Assembly: GCA_040752295.1 (NCBI GenBank)
Contig: JBFMFE010000116.1
Coordinates: forward strand, 1-10,360
From: JBFMFE01 sp040752295
Lineage (GTDB): Bacteria; UBP15; UBA6099; JBFMBQ01
Length of the DNA: 10,360 bases
Direction: 5' to 3'
This document shows, in pieces, positions 1 through 7,422 of the stretch. The stretch's first letter is position 1. Each line of letters starts with the position of its first letter. The notes under the pieces were generated by a model. The model saw only the letters and a list, made by a program, of their open reading frames with translations. It had not been told where the DNA came from and ran no database searches. A program made the translations under genes and the position numbers.

Positions 1-125
1 CCCGCCCCGGCGCTTCTCTGGACGAAAACCGTATGCCCCGCCTCCGTCAGCGCCCTCACGCCCGACGGGGTGATTGCCACGCGGTACTCATCCTGTTTGA
101 TCTCCCCGGGAACCCCTATCCTCAT
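1..125 (-). CDS. ald: Alanine dehydrogenase, N-terminal fragment (continues beyond the window)
   Basis: Alanine dehydrogenase catalyses the reversible NAD-dependent deamination of L-alanine to pyruvate and ammonia in the cytoplasm. Only the first 41 codons are in the window. They read MRIGVPGEIKQDEYRVAITP, then a GVRALTEAGHTVFVQ stretch and a Gly-rich AGAG end, which is the start of the AlaDh/PNT N-terminal domain. Arg15 corresponds to the arginine that binds the pyruvate carboxylate in the Mycobacterium tuberculosis enzyme. Residue 7 is Gly where most homologues have Lys (PKEIK). The ATG is preceded by a strong ribosome binding site, GGAGGTGA, 2-3 bases upstream. The gene follows manC on the same strand after 44 bases and probably shares its transcript. 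The alternative is transhydrogenase subunit PntA, which shares this fold, but the EYRVAITP-x-GV pattern favours Ald. Confidence 0.85.
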   Translation of the reverse strand, partial: MRIGVPGEIKQDEYRVAITPSGVRALTEAGHTVFVQRSAGA

Positions 126-169
126 TCCTCACCTCCGCAATCCCATGTTCAGCCGCCGCGGCGCGGCGT

Positions 170-1240
170 TCACAGGAACTCCTCGAGTTTCCTGTCCCTG
201 AGTTCCTCGACGAACCGGCTGACGTCCTGTGCTCGGTCGCGTCCACAGACCATCACCACGTCGTCCGTCTCCACGATTATAACGTTTTCGATCCCGAGGG
301 TGGCGACGAATCTGTTCGGACTGTATATGAGGCAGTTCTTCGTATCCAGTCTGAGCGTCTGCCCCACCACGGCGTTCCCGTCGTCGTCCTTTGGCCACGT
401 GTTGTACAGGGACGTCCAGCTCCCCATGTCGTTCCATCCGAAGTCGGTCTCTACCATGATCACGCGTGACGACCTCTCCATGATCGCCTTGTCAATGGAC
501 ACGTTCGGCAGGGTGGGAAAAACCTCCCCCAGCGCCTTGAACTCGGACGGGGTGCCGATCGCGTCCTCGATCCGCGTCAGCTTCCGGTACGCGTCGGGTT
601 CCAGCTTCTCGTACTCCTCGAGAATCGCCTCCACCGTCCACACGAACATACCCGTGTTGTACCGGTGCCTTCCGTCGGCGACGTATCTTTCGGCGGTTTC
701 CAGGTCCGGCTTCTCGTTGAAACGGACGACACTGCGCGCGCAGAGAGGCTCCTCGCCGGCAATCTTCTCTCCCATTTCGAGGTAGCCGTATCCCGTCTCG
801 GGCGCCGTGGGCTTGGCGCCGAACGTGACGAGCGCCCCGTGCTCAACGCACAGTTTCTCCGCGAATTCGAGCGCGCGGTGAAAGGTGGGGACGTCCTGGA
901 TGACGTGATCCGCGGCGAAAACCGCCATGACGGCTTCGCGGTGGTGTTTCCTGATGTACACCGCCGCCAGTCCCACGCAGGGCATCGTGCTGAGGTTCGC
1001 AGGCTCCACCATGACGTTCTCCGGCGGGACAGCGGGAAGCTGCCGCCTGATTTCGTCCGCGAGCAGATGATTGGTGACAATTATCACCTGCCTCGGTGAA
1101 ATGAGCGGGGACAGACGGTACACGGTGTCCTGGATCATCGTGTTCCTGCCCACAATGTTGAGGACCTGTTTCGACCGCCTCTTCCTGCTCCTGGGCCAGA
1201 ACCTCGAACCGCGTCCCCCCGCCATGATTACGCCGTACAT
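170..1240 (-). CDS. manC: Mannose-1-phosphate guanylyltransferase (GDP-mannose pyrophosphorylase), short form
   Basis: This cytoplasmic enzyme makes GDP-mannose from mannose-1-phosphate and GTP, for mannose-, fucose- or rhamnose-containing surface glycans. The 356-residue protein shows, in order: the nucleotide-binding signature GGRGSRFWP followed by SKQ (residues 8-25); EPANLSTMPCVGLAA (78-92); AADHVI (109-114); TAPETGYGYLE (145-155); the sugar-phosphate motif FNEKPD (174-179); NTGMFVW (195-201); SIDKAIMER (248-256); and GWNDMGSW (268-275). It lacks the C-terminal mannose-6-phosphate isomerase domain of bifunctional ManC/AlgA, which are roughly 470-480 residues. The usual PKQ of the signature is SKQ here, but the lysine is kept. 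I chose the ATG at 1240 because AAGGTGAG lies about 4-6 bases upstream. A GTG three codons earlier (1249) would place the Shine-Dalgarno too close. The gene has its own promoter and is followed by ald. No other glycan genes are in the window. Confidence 0.9.
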   Translation of the reverse strand: MYGVIMAGGRGSRFWPRSRKRRSKQVLNIVGRNTMIQDTVYRLSPLISPRQVIIVTNHLLADEIRRQLPAVPPENVMVEPANLSTMPCVGLAAVYIRKHHREAVMAVFAADHVIQDVPTFHRALEFAEKLCVEHGALVTFGAKPTAPETGYGYLEMGEKIAGEEPLCARSVVRFNEKPDLETAERYVADGRHRYNTGMFVWTVEAILEEYEKLEPDAYRKLTRIEDAIGTPSEFKALGEVFPTLPNVSIDKAIMERSSRVIMVETDFGWNDMGSWTSLYNTWPKDDDGNAVVGQTLRLDTKNCLIYSPNRFVATLGIENVIIVETDDVVMVCGRDRAQDVSRFVEELRDRKLEEFL

Positions 1241-1297
1241 CGTTCTCACCTTCCGTTCCGCGCGCCTGCGTCAATTTACGACGCCGGAAGCGCGTTC

Positions 1298-1326
1298 ATT
1301 GTAACAGAATCACCGCTCTTCATCAA
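1298..1326 (-). promoter_or_regulatory. Sigma70-like promoter of the manC-ald unit
   Basis: Read on the minus strand, TTGATG (1326-1321) is followed after exactly 17 bases by TACAAT (1303-1298). These match the -35 and -10 consensus at 4 and 5 of 6 positions. Transcription would begin near 1291, giving a leader of about 50 bases before the manC ATG at 1240. This is an inference from sequence and spacing only. Confidence 0.5.
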
Positions 1327-1598
1327 ACGTTCGTTATTCGCTTTATCCGCTGACTCCGCGCCCCGTCATGGAGCCTGAAGCGCGGCGCTCCCCGGGCGAA
1401 GGCGGCGCCGGCAACTTTAATTTTCGCAATTTCGTTTGATTTACGAGTCTAAGGGGAATAAATAACTTAAAAAGCGGATGGCTGGCAAAATCGCCTTTTG
1501 ACTCCGTCAGCGTAAATGAGAATTCATGTAATGAATTTCATTTGATGAATGTTTATTCCATCAGTGCTCCGAAAAAATCTTAAGCCGGACCTTAACAC
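1327..1598. other. Intergenic region between divergent manC and the giant protease gene
   Basis: No coding region is seen. The first part, to about 1420, has the same high GC as the genes. From about 1420 to 1580 it becomes AT-rich, as expected for the promoter of the rightward gene. TTGATT (1436-1441) is followed by an AT-rich run near 1457-1466, and TTGACT lies at 1498-1503. TGTAAT at 1527-1532 is a 5/6 match to a -10 box but has only a poor -35 (CCGTCA) at 17 bases. None of these pairs is convincing, so I do not call a single promoter. The region also holds the palindromes listed separately. Confidence 0.5.
1521..1549. promoter_or_regulatory. Two abutting perfect palindromes, possible operator
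   Basis: AATTCAT-GTA-ATGAATT (1521-1537) is a perfect 7-3-7 inverted repeat. Sharing its last base, TTCAT-TTG-ATGAA (1537-1549) is a perfect 5-3-5 inverted repeat of the same half-site family (TTCAT/ATGAA). Both have a 3-base centre. The pair lies 50-78 bases upstream of the protease start, and the -10-like TGTAAT (1527-1532) sits inside the first palindrome. This layout fits a dimeric repressor or activator binding in tandem, but no regulator is visible and the function is inferred. Confidence 0.35.
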
Positions 1599-4500
1599 TT
1601 GAACCCTTTTGTTAAAGTGTTGATAAAACTGCTATTACCGTTTCCTCTGTTAATACTGATATCCGCGCATGTAATCTCCGATGAATACGGTCGCACTTTC
1701 ACCTCCGGCTGGCAGCTTGTCTCTCTGCCTTTCGTTCCCGACGAAGAAGTCAGCGTCTGCGGTTTTATCAACAACCCGGTCTTCGCCGCCTTCGGCGTGA
1801 AGAACGGCAAATACGTCGGCTGTTCTGAAGCCGGCGCCATCGCCCCGGGGCGCGCCTTCTGGATGCACATGCCTGAAAGCGAACTCTTTTTCAAAGGTAC
1901 CCCGGTGAGCGAGGCGGTGAACTGCTCGGTCCAATTGACCCCCGGATGGAACCTGATAAGCAATCCGTTTCTTGATGAAATTGACCTTCTTACTTCAGCA
2001 AAGATAGACGGCGCCGGCTTTGCCGAGACCGTGGGCGTGGGGAAGGTTGTTTTCGCGTACGACCCCGCGGCGCGGAGGTACGTGTCAACCACAACCCTGA
2101 AACCGTGGGAGGGCTATTTCATTTATTCCAGGGTCGCGGCGGTGATGGAGCTTTCGCCGGCGCCCGTGGAAATTCCTCCGGTTGAGAGTCTGACGGAGGA
2201 ATCTCCGCCTGTTGAACCCCCCCCGCTCGGACCGTCGGCGCCGCAGGTGGTGACAATAAGGATAGAGAGCGCTCCAGACGGTGAAGGGCGGGAAATCGGG
2301 GCGCTTGACCTCCCCCAGGGTGAGGATATCACACTCTGGGCTGTGGGATACGACGATGAGGGGAGGTACGTGAGCGGGGTGGAGGCCGACTGGACGGCGG
2401 ACGGGACGCTGACGGGATTTTCAGGCGGAAAGGGCGGTTCCATCATCTACACACCGGATAACGGGGGCGGCGTGGGGAAAATCACGGCGAGCTACGGCGC
2501 TGCCGCGGATTCCACCGGCAGAATTGTGGTTCTCGATAACACCTCTCCTGTCTCCACCTATCCTTTCACGGCTGACGATTCCCTGAGCGCCGACGCGCGC
2601 GGGAACCGGTATATAGCCGGCCAGTTGATAATTTACTTCGCGCCCGGCACGAGCGAGTCGCGCGTGGATGAGATAGCGCGGACCGCAGGGGCTGTCGTCG
2701 TGGGGCGAAACGCCGCGGCGGCGGTTTACCAGTTGAAACTCCGCAGCGGCGCTCCGGAAGATGCCGAAGCGGCGCTGAACGGGGTCGCCGAAATCCGTGA
2801 GGTATCCCCCAACTATCTGCTGTCCCTCAACGCCGTGCCCGGCGATCCTGTTTTCGCCGCCGGATCGCCTCTTATAAACCGCTGGGCTTTCGAGAAGATA
2901 GGGATGACCGGCGTGTGGAAAGAATACATCCCCGTCGGCAGCCCCGTCATTGCGGTGCTCGACACGGGCGTGGACGCGGCGCACCCGGAACTTGCTGGGC
3001 GGGTGCTGCAGGGCATGAACCTGATAAACCCGCTCTCGGGAACTTCCGACGTTTACAATCACGGAACGTCGGTCGCGGGCGTGACCGCCGGCGCCGGCGA
3101 CAACGGTGTCGGAATGGCCGGGATTTGCTGGAACTGCCGGATTCTGCCCGTGAAAGTCTGCAGCGACGATGGCATCTGCCCTCTCTTTACCGTGCTTAAC
3201 GGAATAGCCTGTGCGGTGAACGACGGCGCAAGGGTGATCAACGTCAGCGTGGGAGCGGCTTTCCCATCGGATTCGCCGGCGGTGGAAATCGTACGCGCGG
3301 TCACAAAAGACGCTTATTACAGGGGTGCCCTTCTTGTGGCTGCTTCCGGCAACGGTGGGCACGATTCCGCCACTTACCTCCCGGCAGCCGACAGGTACGT
3401 GCTCTCCGTGGCTGCAACCGACGAAAATGACGAACGCGCCGCGTTCTCAAATTATGGAACGCGCGTTGACATGGCCGCCCCCGGCGAGAATATTTATACC
3501 ACTGCCCCCGGCGGCGGATACGCGCTGAGAAGCGGCACTTCTTTTTCCTCGGCTTTCGTTTCGGGTTTGGCGGGGTTGATTCTCTCGGTTCAGCCAGGCA
3601 TGACGGTCCCGACGCTCAAGAACTACCTCGCCGCGAACGTTGACGTTCTGAACACCGACAAACCCGTCGCCGGCAGGATAAACGCCGGAAAACTCCTCCA
3701 ATCGCTTCCCCTGTCCCAGGAAGCTTATCTCGCCGGGGTTGTGGTCAATGGCGACGGCGATCCCGTCAATGGCGCAATGGTTGTGGTGGACGGCGGGTCG
3801 CAGACGCTTTTCACCAACCCGGAAGGGCGGTTTTCGTTTTCGATTGGCAGCGTCAATGAGAACGGCACGACCGTGAAGCTGAAGCTTACCAGCGACGGGT
3901 ATGTCGAGGAATACGAAACCGTCCGGGTTTACCACGGCTCGCTCGTTAACGGCATCCATTCCATTACCATATCCATGACGCGCCTGCCCTCGACCTCGCA
4001 GGATGCGACCCGCGCCCAGGTTGTTCATTCCGACGGAACCACCGAAAACCTGTCGCCGACCGTGGGGATCGACCCTGCGACCGGGCTTGCCGTGGCGGAA
4101 ACGACCGTGATGGTCGCAGCCGACGACAGGGCTGTGACGTTCACTTCGGCGGGTGACCCAGCGGTCAATCCGGACGTCAGTCTCCAGGTTGGCGACCCCT
4201 CCGGCGCGGGCGCTGACGCGGCTGCCGTGCTTGGCGGTACGGGCGCGCTGACCGGGTCAATCATCTACGGCGACCCGACGGACGAGCAAGACCTCGAGAT
4301 GTTTCCGGGGGACTTCATGACGCTGAGCGACACCGGCGCCGGCGTTCCGGGCGAGGGCGTCCTTACGACCGCCGGGTTTGCGCGTATATCACTGACAGAT
4401 TCCGGCGGACAGCCGATAACTCGCTTCGGCGCGGGCGCGGCGGCGCTTGTGACAATGCGCATTCCCGACGGAGTGCAGAACCCCGAGACCGGCGTGATGG

Positions 4501-7379
4501 TGGCGGCGGGCGACACTGTCCCGATCTTTACTTTCAACGAGGACTCCGGTGAGTGGCTGGTGGAGCACAACCCGGACGGAACCGTGATGCGCTCGACCGT
4601 TCAGCGCGACGCCGACGGGCTTTTCGTCCGCTTCCAGGTGACTCACCTCTCGTGGTACAACCTCGACTGGAAGGGTCGGCGGTGCCAGGACGGCACGCCG
4701 AAAGTGAGGTTCGTGGACGCGTATGGAAATCCGGTGAACGGGGCGACGCTGAAGGTATCGCAGGGAGGATGGTCAAGCGACCCGTTGTTCGGCAGGGACG
4801 CTGTGGTGGAGTTCCGAAACGCCCCCGCCGACACCGTGTGGCATTTATGGGCGGAAAAGGACGGAAACGTATCGGAAGTGGTTACAATAAAAAACTGCGG
4901 CGACATCCGAAACGGAAACAAAGAATTCGATCTCGTTTTAGGCGCGTGCGCAGTTTCATGTTCATCACAATACGATTGCGACGACGGAAACTCCTTGACC
5001 TACGACACCTGCAGGCGGCCGGGATCGTGCGCCGCCGCCTGCGCCCACATCCCGTGCGCGTCGGTCTGCTACGCCGACGCGGACTGCGACGACGGAAACG
5101 CCCTGACTTCGGACGCCTGCGGAAACCCGGGAACGTGTCAGGCATACTGTTCGCATGTCTCTTGCAACGCGCAATGTGCGTCCGACGCCGACTGCGACGA
5201 CGCCAACCCCGACACGCTGGAGGTCTGCCAGCTTGCGGGCACGTGCAACGCCACCTGCCAGACCTACAGCGTGTACTGCGACCTGACTGTTGACAAAGTG
5301 AACTACGCGCCGGCCGACGAGATGAAAATAACCCTCACCGCGCGGAACGAGGGCACTGCCGCGGTGCGCTGCGGAGCGGCGGCACAACTGAAACGCATGC
5401 CTTCACCACAGGTGTGGAATTCTTTCGACGAGAACCTCTACATCACCGTGCTTCCCGGACAATCGGTCACGCGGACGATAACGAAAGTGATACCCGACGA
5501 CTGGGCGCCCACAGACTCCAATGAGGGTTCCGATTACGACATCTACACCGTCCGCCAGGACGGGACGAGATGGGACAGAGGCGATAACTTCAACATACAC
5601 GTGCGGAGACCGTGCACACTTGCCTGCAGCGCGGGAGCCGACTGCGACGACGGCGACGCCGCGACCACCGACTCGTGCGCGAACGCGGGAACGTGTTCGG
5701 CGGTGTGCGTCAACGGTCCATGCGCCGTGGTGTGCACGGAGAACGCAGGGTGCGACGACAGGAACGTTATGACGACCGACTCGTGCGTGAATCCCGGCGC
5801 GTGTTCATCCGCCTGCTCGAACGTGCCTTGCGCCGTGGCATGTTCGAACGACTCGCAATGCGACGACGGCGACGCGCTGACGACGGACACGTGCGAAAAC
5901 GCCGGCGGGTGCGCTTCTGTCTGCAAAAACACCCCATGCGCCCCGGCTTGTTCGGCGGACGCAGACTGCGACGACTCGAACGCGCTGACGATAGACACGT
6001 GTTCGAATCCCGCCGCGTGCCCCGCCGCGTGCGTCAATACGCCGTGTTCGCCGTTGTGCGGCGCGCATGAGGACTGCGACGACGGCATCCCGGAGACGAT
6101 TGACACGTGCGACGCGCCAGCCACCTGCGCCGCCTCGTGCAGAAACACATACTGCATCCCTGATTGCGCCGCCGACTCCGGATGCGACGACGGCAACCCC
6201 GAAACCACGGACCTCTGCGCCGGCGCCGGATCGTGTTCGGCGGCGTGCGTGAACGCAGGTGTGAACGCCTCGGCGGCGCCGTCAACTCTCTACCTCGTCG
6301 GCGGTCAGGCGCAATCCACGCTCTCGTGCGGGACGTCGGGAAACGTTACGTTTTTAGAAGGAAGGTGCGACGCGTCAGACTCATGGAGCGCGCTCGCGAC
6401 CGGAACAGTTAGAATCTGCGCTTACACATCGAGAGGAACCTTCACGCCGGGTTGCAGGGTCAACGGCATGATTTCGGACGACGCTGACACGCCGGTATCG
6501 GTGGTGAACGCGCCGCCGGCGGCTTCAATCGCGGCGTCGCCCATGTCCGGACCGCCCCCCCTCTCGGTGAATTTTACCGGATCGTGCGTTGACTCGGACG
6601 GCGCGTGCGTCTCATTCCTGTGGAACTTCGGCGACGACGCCCCCGCTTCCACCATGCAGAACCCGACACATACTTTCACCGCGGAAAGGACGTATTTTGT
6701 CACCCTGACGGTCACGGACAACGATGGCGCTTCCACAACAAAGGCGATGTTGATACGCGCGGGTAACGTGAATAATGAATCGCGATTATCGGCAGGTTAT
6801 TATCACACCTGCGCTCTTACCAATGACGGTAGTGTAAAGTGCTGGGGGTATAATTACTTTGGACAGCTCGGCGATGGAACGACGACGACGTATAATCCCA
6901 CCCCTGTTTCCGTTACAGGCATGTCCGGGGCTGTAGCTGTATCAGGAGGCTCTGTTCACACCTGCGCTCTTATCAATGACGGTAGTGTAAAGTGCTGGGG
7001 GGATAATTACTATGGCCAGCTCGGCGATGGAACGACGATAGATAAACTCACCCCTGTTTCCGTTACAGGCATGTCCGGGGCTGTAGCTGTATCAGGAGGT
7101 TATGCTCACACCTGCGCTCTTATCAATGACGGTAGTGTAAAGTGCTGGGGGTATAATTACTATGGCCAGCTCGGCGATGGAACGAGGACGACGTATAATC
7201 CCACCCCTGTTTCCGTTACAGGCATGTCCGGGGCTGTAGCTGTATCAGGAGGTTATGCTCACACCTGCGCTCTTATCAGTGACGGTAGTGTAAAGTGCTG
7301 GGGGTATAATTACTATGGCCAGCTCGGCGATGGGACGATAAACAACCGGATTATTCCCGTCATCGTCGTCGGGTTCTGA
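1599..7379 (+). CDS. Giant secreted S8 subtilisin-like protease with Cys-rich repeats, PKD and RCC1-type repeats
   Basis: A secreted or surface serine endopeptidase of 1926 residues. Domains in order: signal sequence (about 1-27, VKVLIKLLLPFPLLILISAH); a module with GWQLVSLPF (37) and GWNLISNPF (116) (37-183); Pro/Glu linker (186-215); Ig-like domain (216-313); fervidolysin-type prodomain (335-410); S8 subtilase (425-690) with Asp455 (AVLDTGVD), His488 (NHGTSVAG), oxyanion Asn585 (ASGN) and Ser648 (SGTSFSSAF); carboxypeptidase-regulatory-like domain (708-796); a module ending THLSWYNLDW (797-1024); a small beta domain (1034-1105); three 36-residue six-Cys repeats (1117-1224); CARDB-like domain (1225-1338); six more Cys repeats (1339-1554); PKD (1639-1723); four RCC1-type repeats (1730-1926). 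All catalytic residues are present, so it should be active. The start is a TTG directly after an in-frame TAA at 1593, with no clear Shine-Dalgarno; GTG at 1617 would still leave a signal peptide. No LPxTG, PEP-CTERM or type IX sorting tail is seen. The native substrate is unknown. Confidence 0.85.
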   Translation: MNPFVKVLIKLLLPFPLLILISAHVISDEYGRTFTSGWQLVSLPFVPDEEVSVCGFINNPVFAAFGVKNGKYVGCSEAGAIAPGRAFWMHMPESELFFKGTPVSEAVNCSVQLTPGWNLISNPFLDEIDLLTSAKIDGAGFAETVGVGKVVFAYDPAARRYVSTTTLKPWEGYFIYSRVAAVMELSPAPVEIPPVESLTEESPPVEPPPLGPSAPQVVTIRIESAPDGEGREIGALDLPQGEDITLWAVGYDDEGRYVSGVEADWTADGTLTGFSGGKGGSIIYTPDNGGGVGKITASYGAAADSTGRIVVLDNTSPVSTYPFTADDSLSADARGNRYIAGQLIIYFAPGTSESRVDEIARTAGAVVVGRNAAAAVYQLKLRSGAPEDAEAALNGVAEIREVSPNYLLSLNAVPGDPVFAAGSPLINRWAFEKIGMTGVWKEYIPVGSPVIAVLDTGVDAAHPELAGRVLQGMNLINPLSGTSDVYNHGTSVAGVTAGAGDNGVGMAGICWNCRILPVKVCSDDGICPLFTVLNGIACAVNDGARVINVSVGAAFPSDSPAVEIVRAVTKDAYYRGALLVAASGNGGHDSATYLPAADRYVLSVAATDENDERAAFSNYGTRVDMAAPGENIYTTAPGGGYALRSGTSFSSAFVSGLAGLILSVQPGMTVPTLKNYLAANVDVLNTDKPVAGRINAGKLLQSLPLSQEAYLAGVVVNGDGDPVNGAMVVVDGGSQTLFTNPEGRFSFSIGSVNENGTTVKLKLTSDGYVEEYETVRVYHGSLVNGIHSITISMTRLPSTSQDATRAQVVHSDGTTENLSPTVGIDPATGLAVAETTVMVAADDRAVTFTSAGDPAVNPDVSLQVGDPSGAGADAAAVLGGTGALTGSIIYGDPTDEQDLEMFPGDFMTLSDTGAGVPGEGVLTTAGFARISLTDSGGQPITRFGAGAAALVTMRIPDGVQNPETGVMVAAGDTVPIFTFNEDSGEWLVEHNPDGTVMRSTVQRDADGLFVRFQVTHLSWYNLDWKGRRCQDGTPKVRFVDAYGNPVNGATLKVSQGGWSSDPLFGRDAVVEFRNAPADTVWHLWAEKDGNVSEVVTIKNCGDIRNGNKEFDLVLGACAVSCSSQYDCDDGNSLTYDTCRRPGSCAAACAHIPCASVCYADADCDDGNALTSDACGNPGTCQAYCSHVSCNAQCASDADCDDANPDTLEVCQLAGTCNATCQTYSVYCDLTVDKVNYAPADEMKITLTARNEGTAAVRCGAAAQLKRMPSPQVWNSFDENLYITVLPGQSVTRTITKVIPDDWAPTDSNEGSDYDIYTVRQDGTRWDRGDNFNIHVRRPCTLACSAGADCDDGDAATTDSCANAGTCSAVCVNGPCAVVCTENAGCDDRNVMTTDSCVNPGACSSACSNVPCAVACSNDSQCDDGDALTTDTCENAGGCASVCKNTPCAPACSADADCDDSNALTIDTCSNPAACPAACVNTPCSPLCGAHEDCDDGIPETIDTCDAPATCAASCRNTYCIPDCAADSGCDDGNPETTDLCAGAGSCSAACVNAGVNASAAPSTLYLVGGQAQSTLSCGTSGNVTFLEGRCDASDSWSALATGTVRICAYTSRGTFTPGCRVNGMISDDADTPVSVVNAPPAASIAASPMSGPPPLSVNFTGSCVDSDGACVSFLWNFGDDAPASTMQNPTHTFTAERTYFVTLTVTDNDGASTTKAMLIRAGNVNNESRLSAGYYHTCALTNDGSVKCWGYNYFGQLGDGTTTTYNPTPVSVTGMSGAVAVSGGSVHTCALINDGSVKCWGDNYYGQLGDGTTIDKLTPVSVTGMSGAVAVSGGYAHTCALINDGSVKCWGYNYYGQLGDGTRTTYNPTPVSVTGMSGAVAVSGGYAHTCALISDGSVKCWGYNYYGQLGDGTINNRIIPVIVVGF
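4947..5270 (+). repeat. Three tandem 108-bp units encoding 36-aa six-cysteine repeats
   Basis: Three in-phase units of 36 residues (protein residues 1117-1224) share the pattern C-x3-C-x5-C-D-D-x4-T-x3-C-x5-C-x3-C-x4. The units start CAVSC, CASVC and CNAQC. The pattern resembles the Cys-rich CDDGNxxTxDTC repeats (Dicty_CTDC-like) of secreted proteins in environmental bacteria and DPANN-type archaea; this match is from memory. Six cysteines per unit suggest three disulfides each, and the acidic CDD core with a preceding Asp could bind calcium, which is an inference. Confidence 0.85.
5613..6260 (+). repeat. Six tandem 108-bp units encoding 36-aa six-cysteine repeats
   Basis: This second block (protein residues 1339-1554) has six units of exactly 36 residues and the same cysteine spacing as the first block, from which it is separated by a CARDB-like domain. 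Units start CTLAC, CAVVC, CAVAC, CAPAC, CSPLC and CIPDC. The CDD triplet, all six cysteines and a Thr eight residues after the third Cys are invariant in all nine copies of the two blocks. Other positions differ, so these are old repeats under constraint rather than a fresh DNA duplication. Confidence 0.88.
6804..7379 (+). repeat. Near-identical 150/153-bp tandem repeats encoding RCC1-type blades
   Basis: Units begin at 6804, 6957, 7107 and 7260 with the same CACACCTGCGCTCTTA sequence; periods are 153, 150 and 153 bases, and the last unit is partial (120 bases). Each encodes HTCAL-x5-GSVKCWG-x5-GQLGDGT followed by a variable loop and TPVSVTGMSGAVAVSGG, the bacterial RCC1 pattern with two Cys per blade. 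Units 1 and 3 differ at 7 of 153 bases by my count. Most change falls in the loop after GDGT (TTTYNP, TIDKL, RTTYNP, INNRI). The fourth unit diverges after that loop and ends IPVIVVGF-stop. The repeats use AAT, TAT and GTA codons where the upstream gene mainly uses AAC, TAC and GTG. Confidence 0.9.
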
Positions 7380-7422
7380 TTCACAACACTTCTTACTGCT
7401 GCTGCTCGGAGCGTTACTGAAG

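Noticed and set aside
33..785. Plus-strand open frame of 250 codons over manC and ald
   Set aside because: It opposes two well-recognised minus-strand genes, and its Ser/Arg/Thr-rich product matches no family.
2421..3362. Minus-strand open frame of about 310 codons opposite the subtilase domain
   Set aside because: The plus strand carries the catalytic Asp and His motifs here. The antisense product is His/Arg-rich with no recognisable motif, typical of high-GC shadows.
5543..6208. Long open frame on the minus strand under the Cys-repeat block
   Set aside because: It is the antisense shadow of the 108-base repeats: regular composition keeps stops away, there is no ribosome binding site, and the plus-strand frame has clear conserved domains.
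6804..7379. Possible CRISPR array or diversity-generating retroelement target
   Set aside because: The repeats are in-frame coding units of 150-153 bases without spacers. No reverse transcriptase, template repeat or cas gene is visible, and the variable loop changes are not restricted to adenines.
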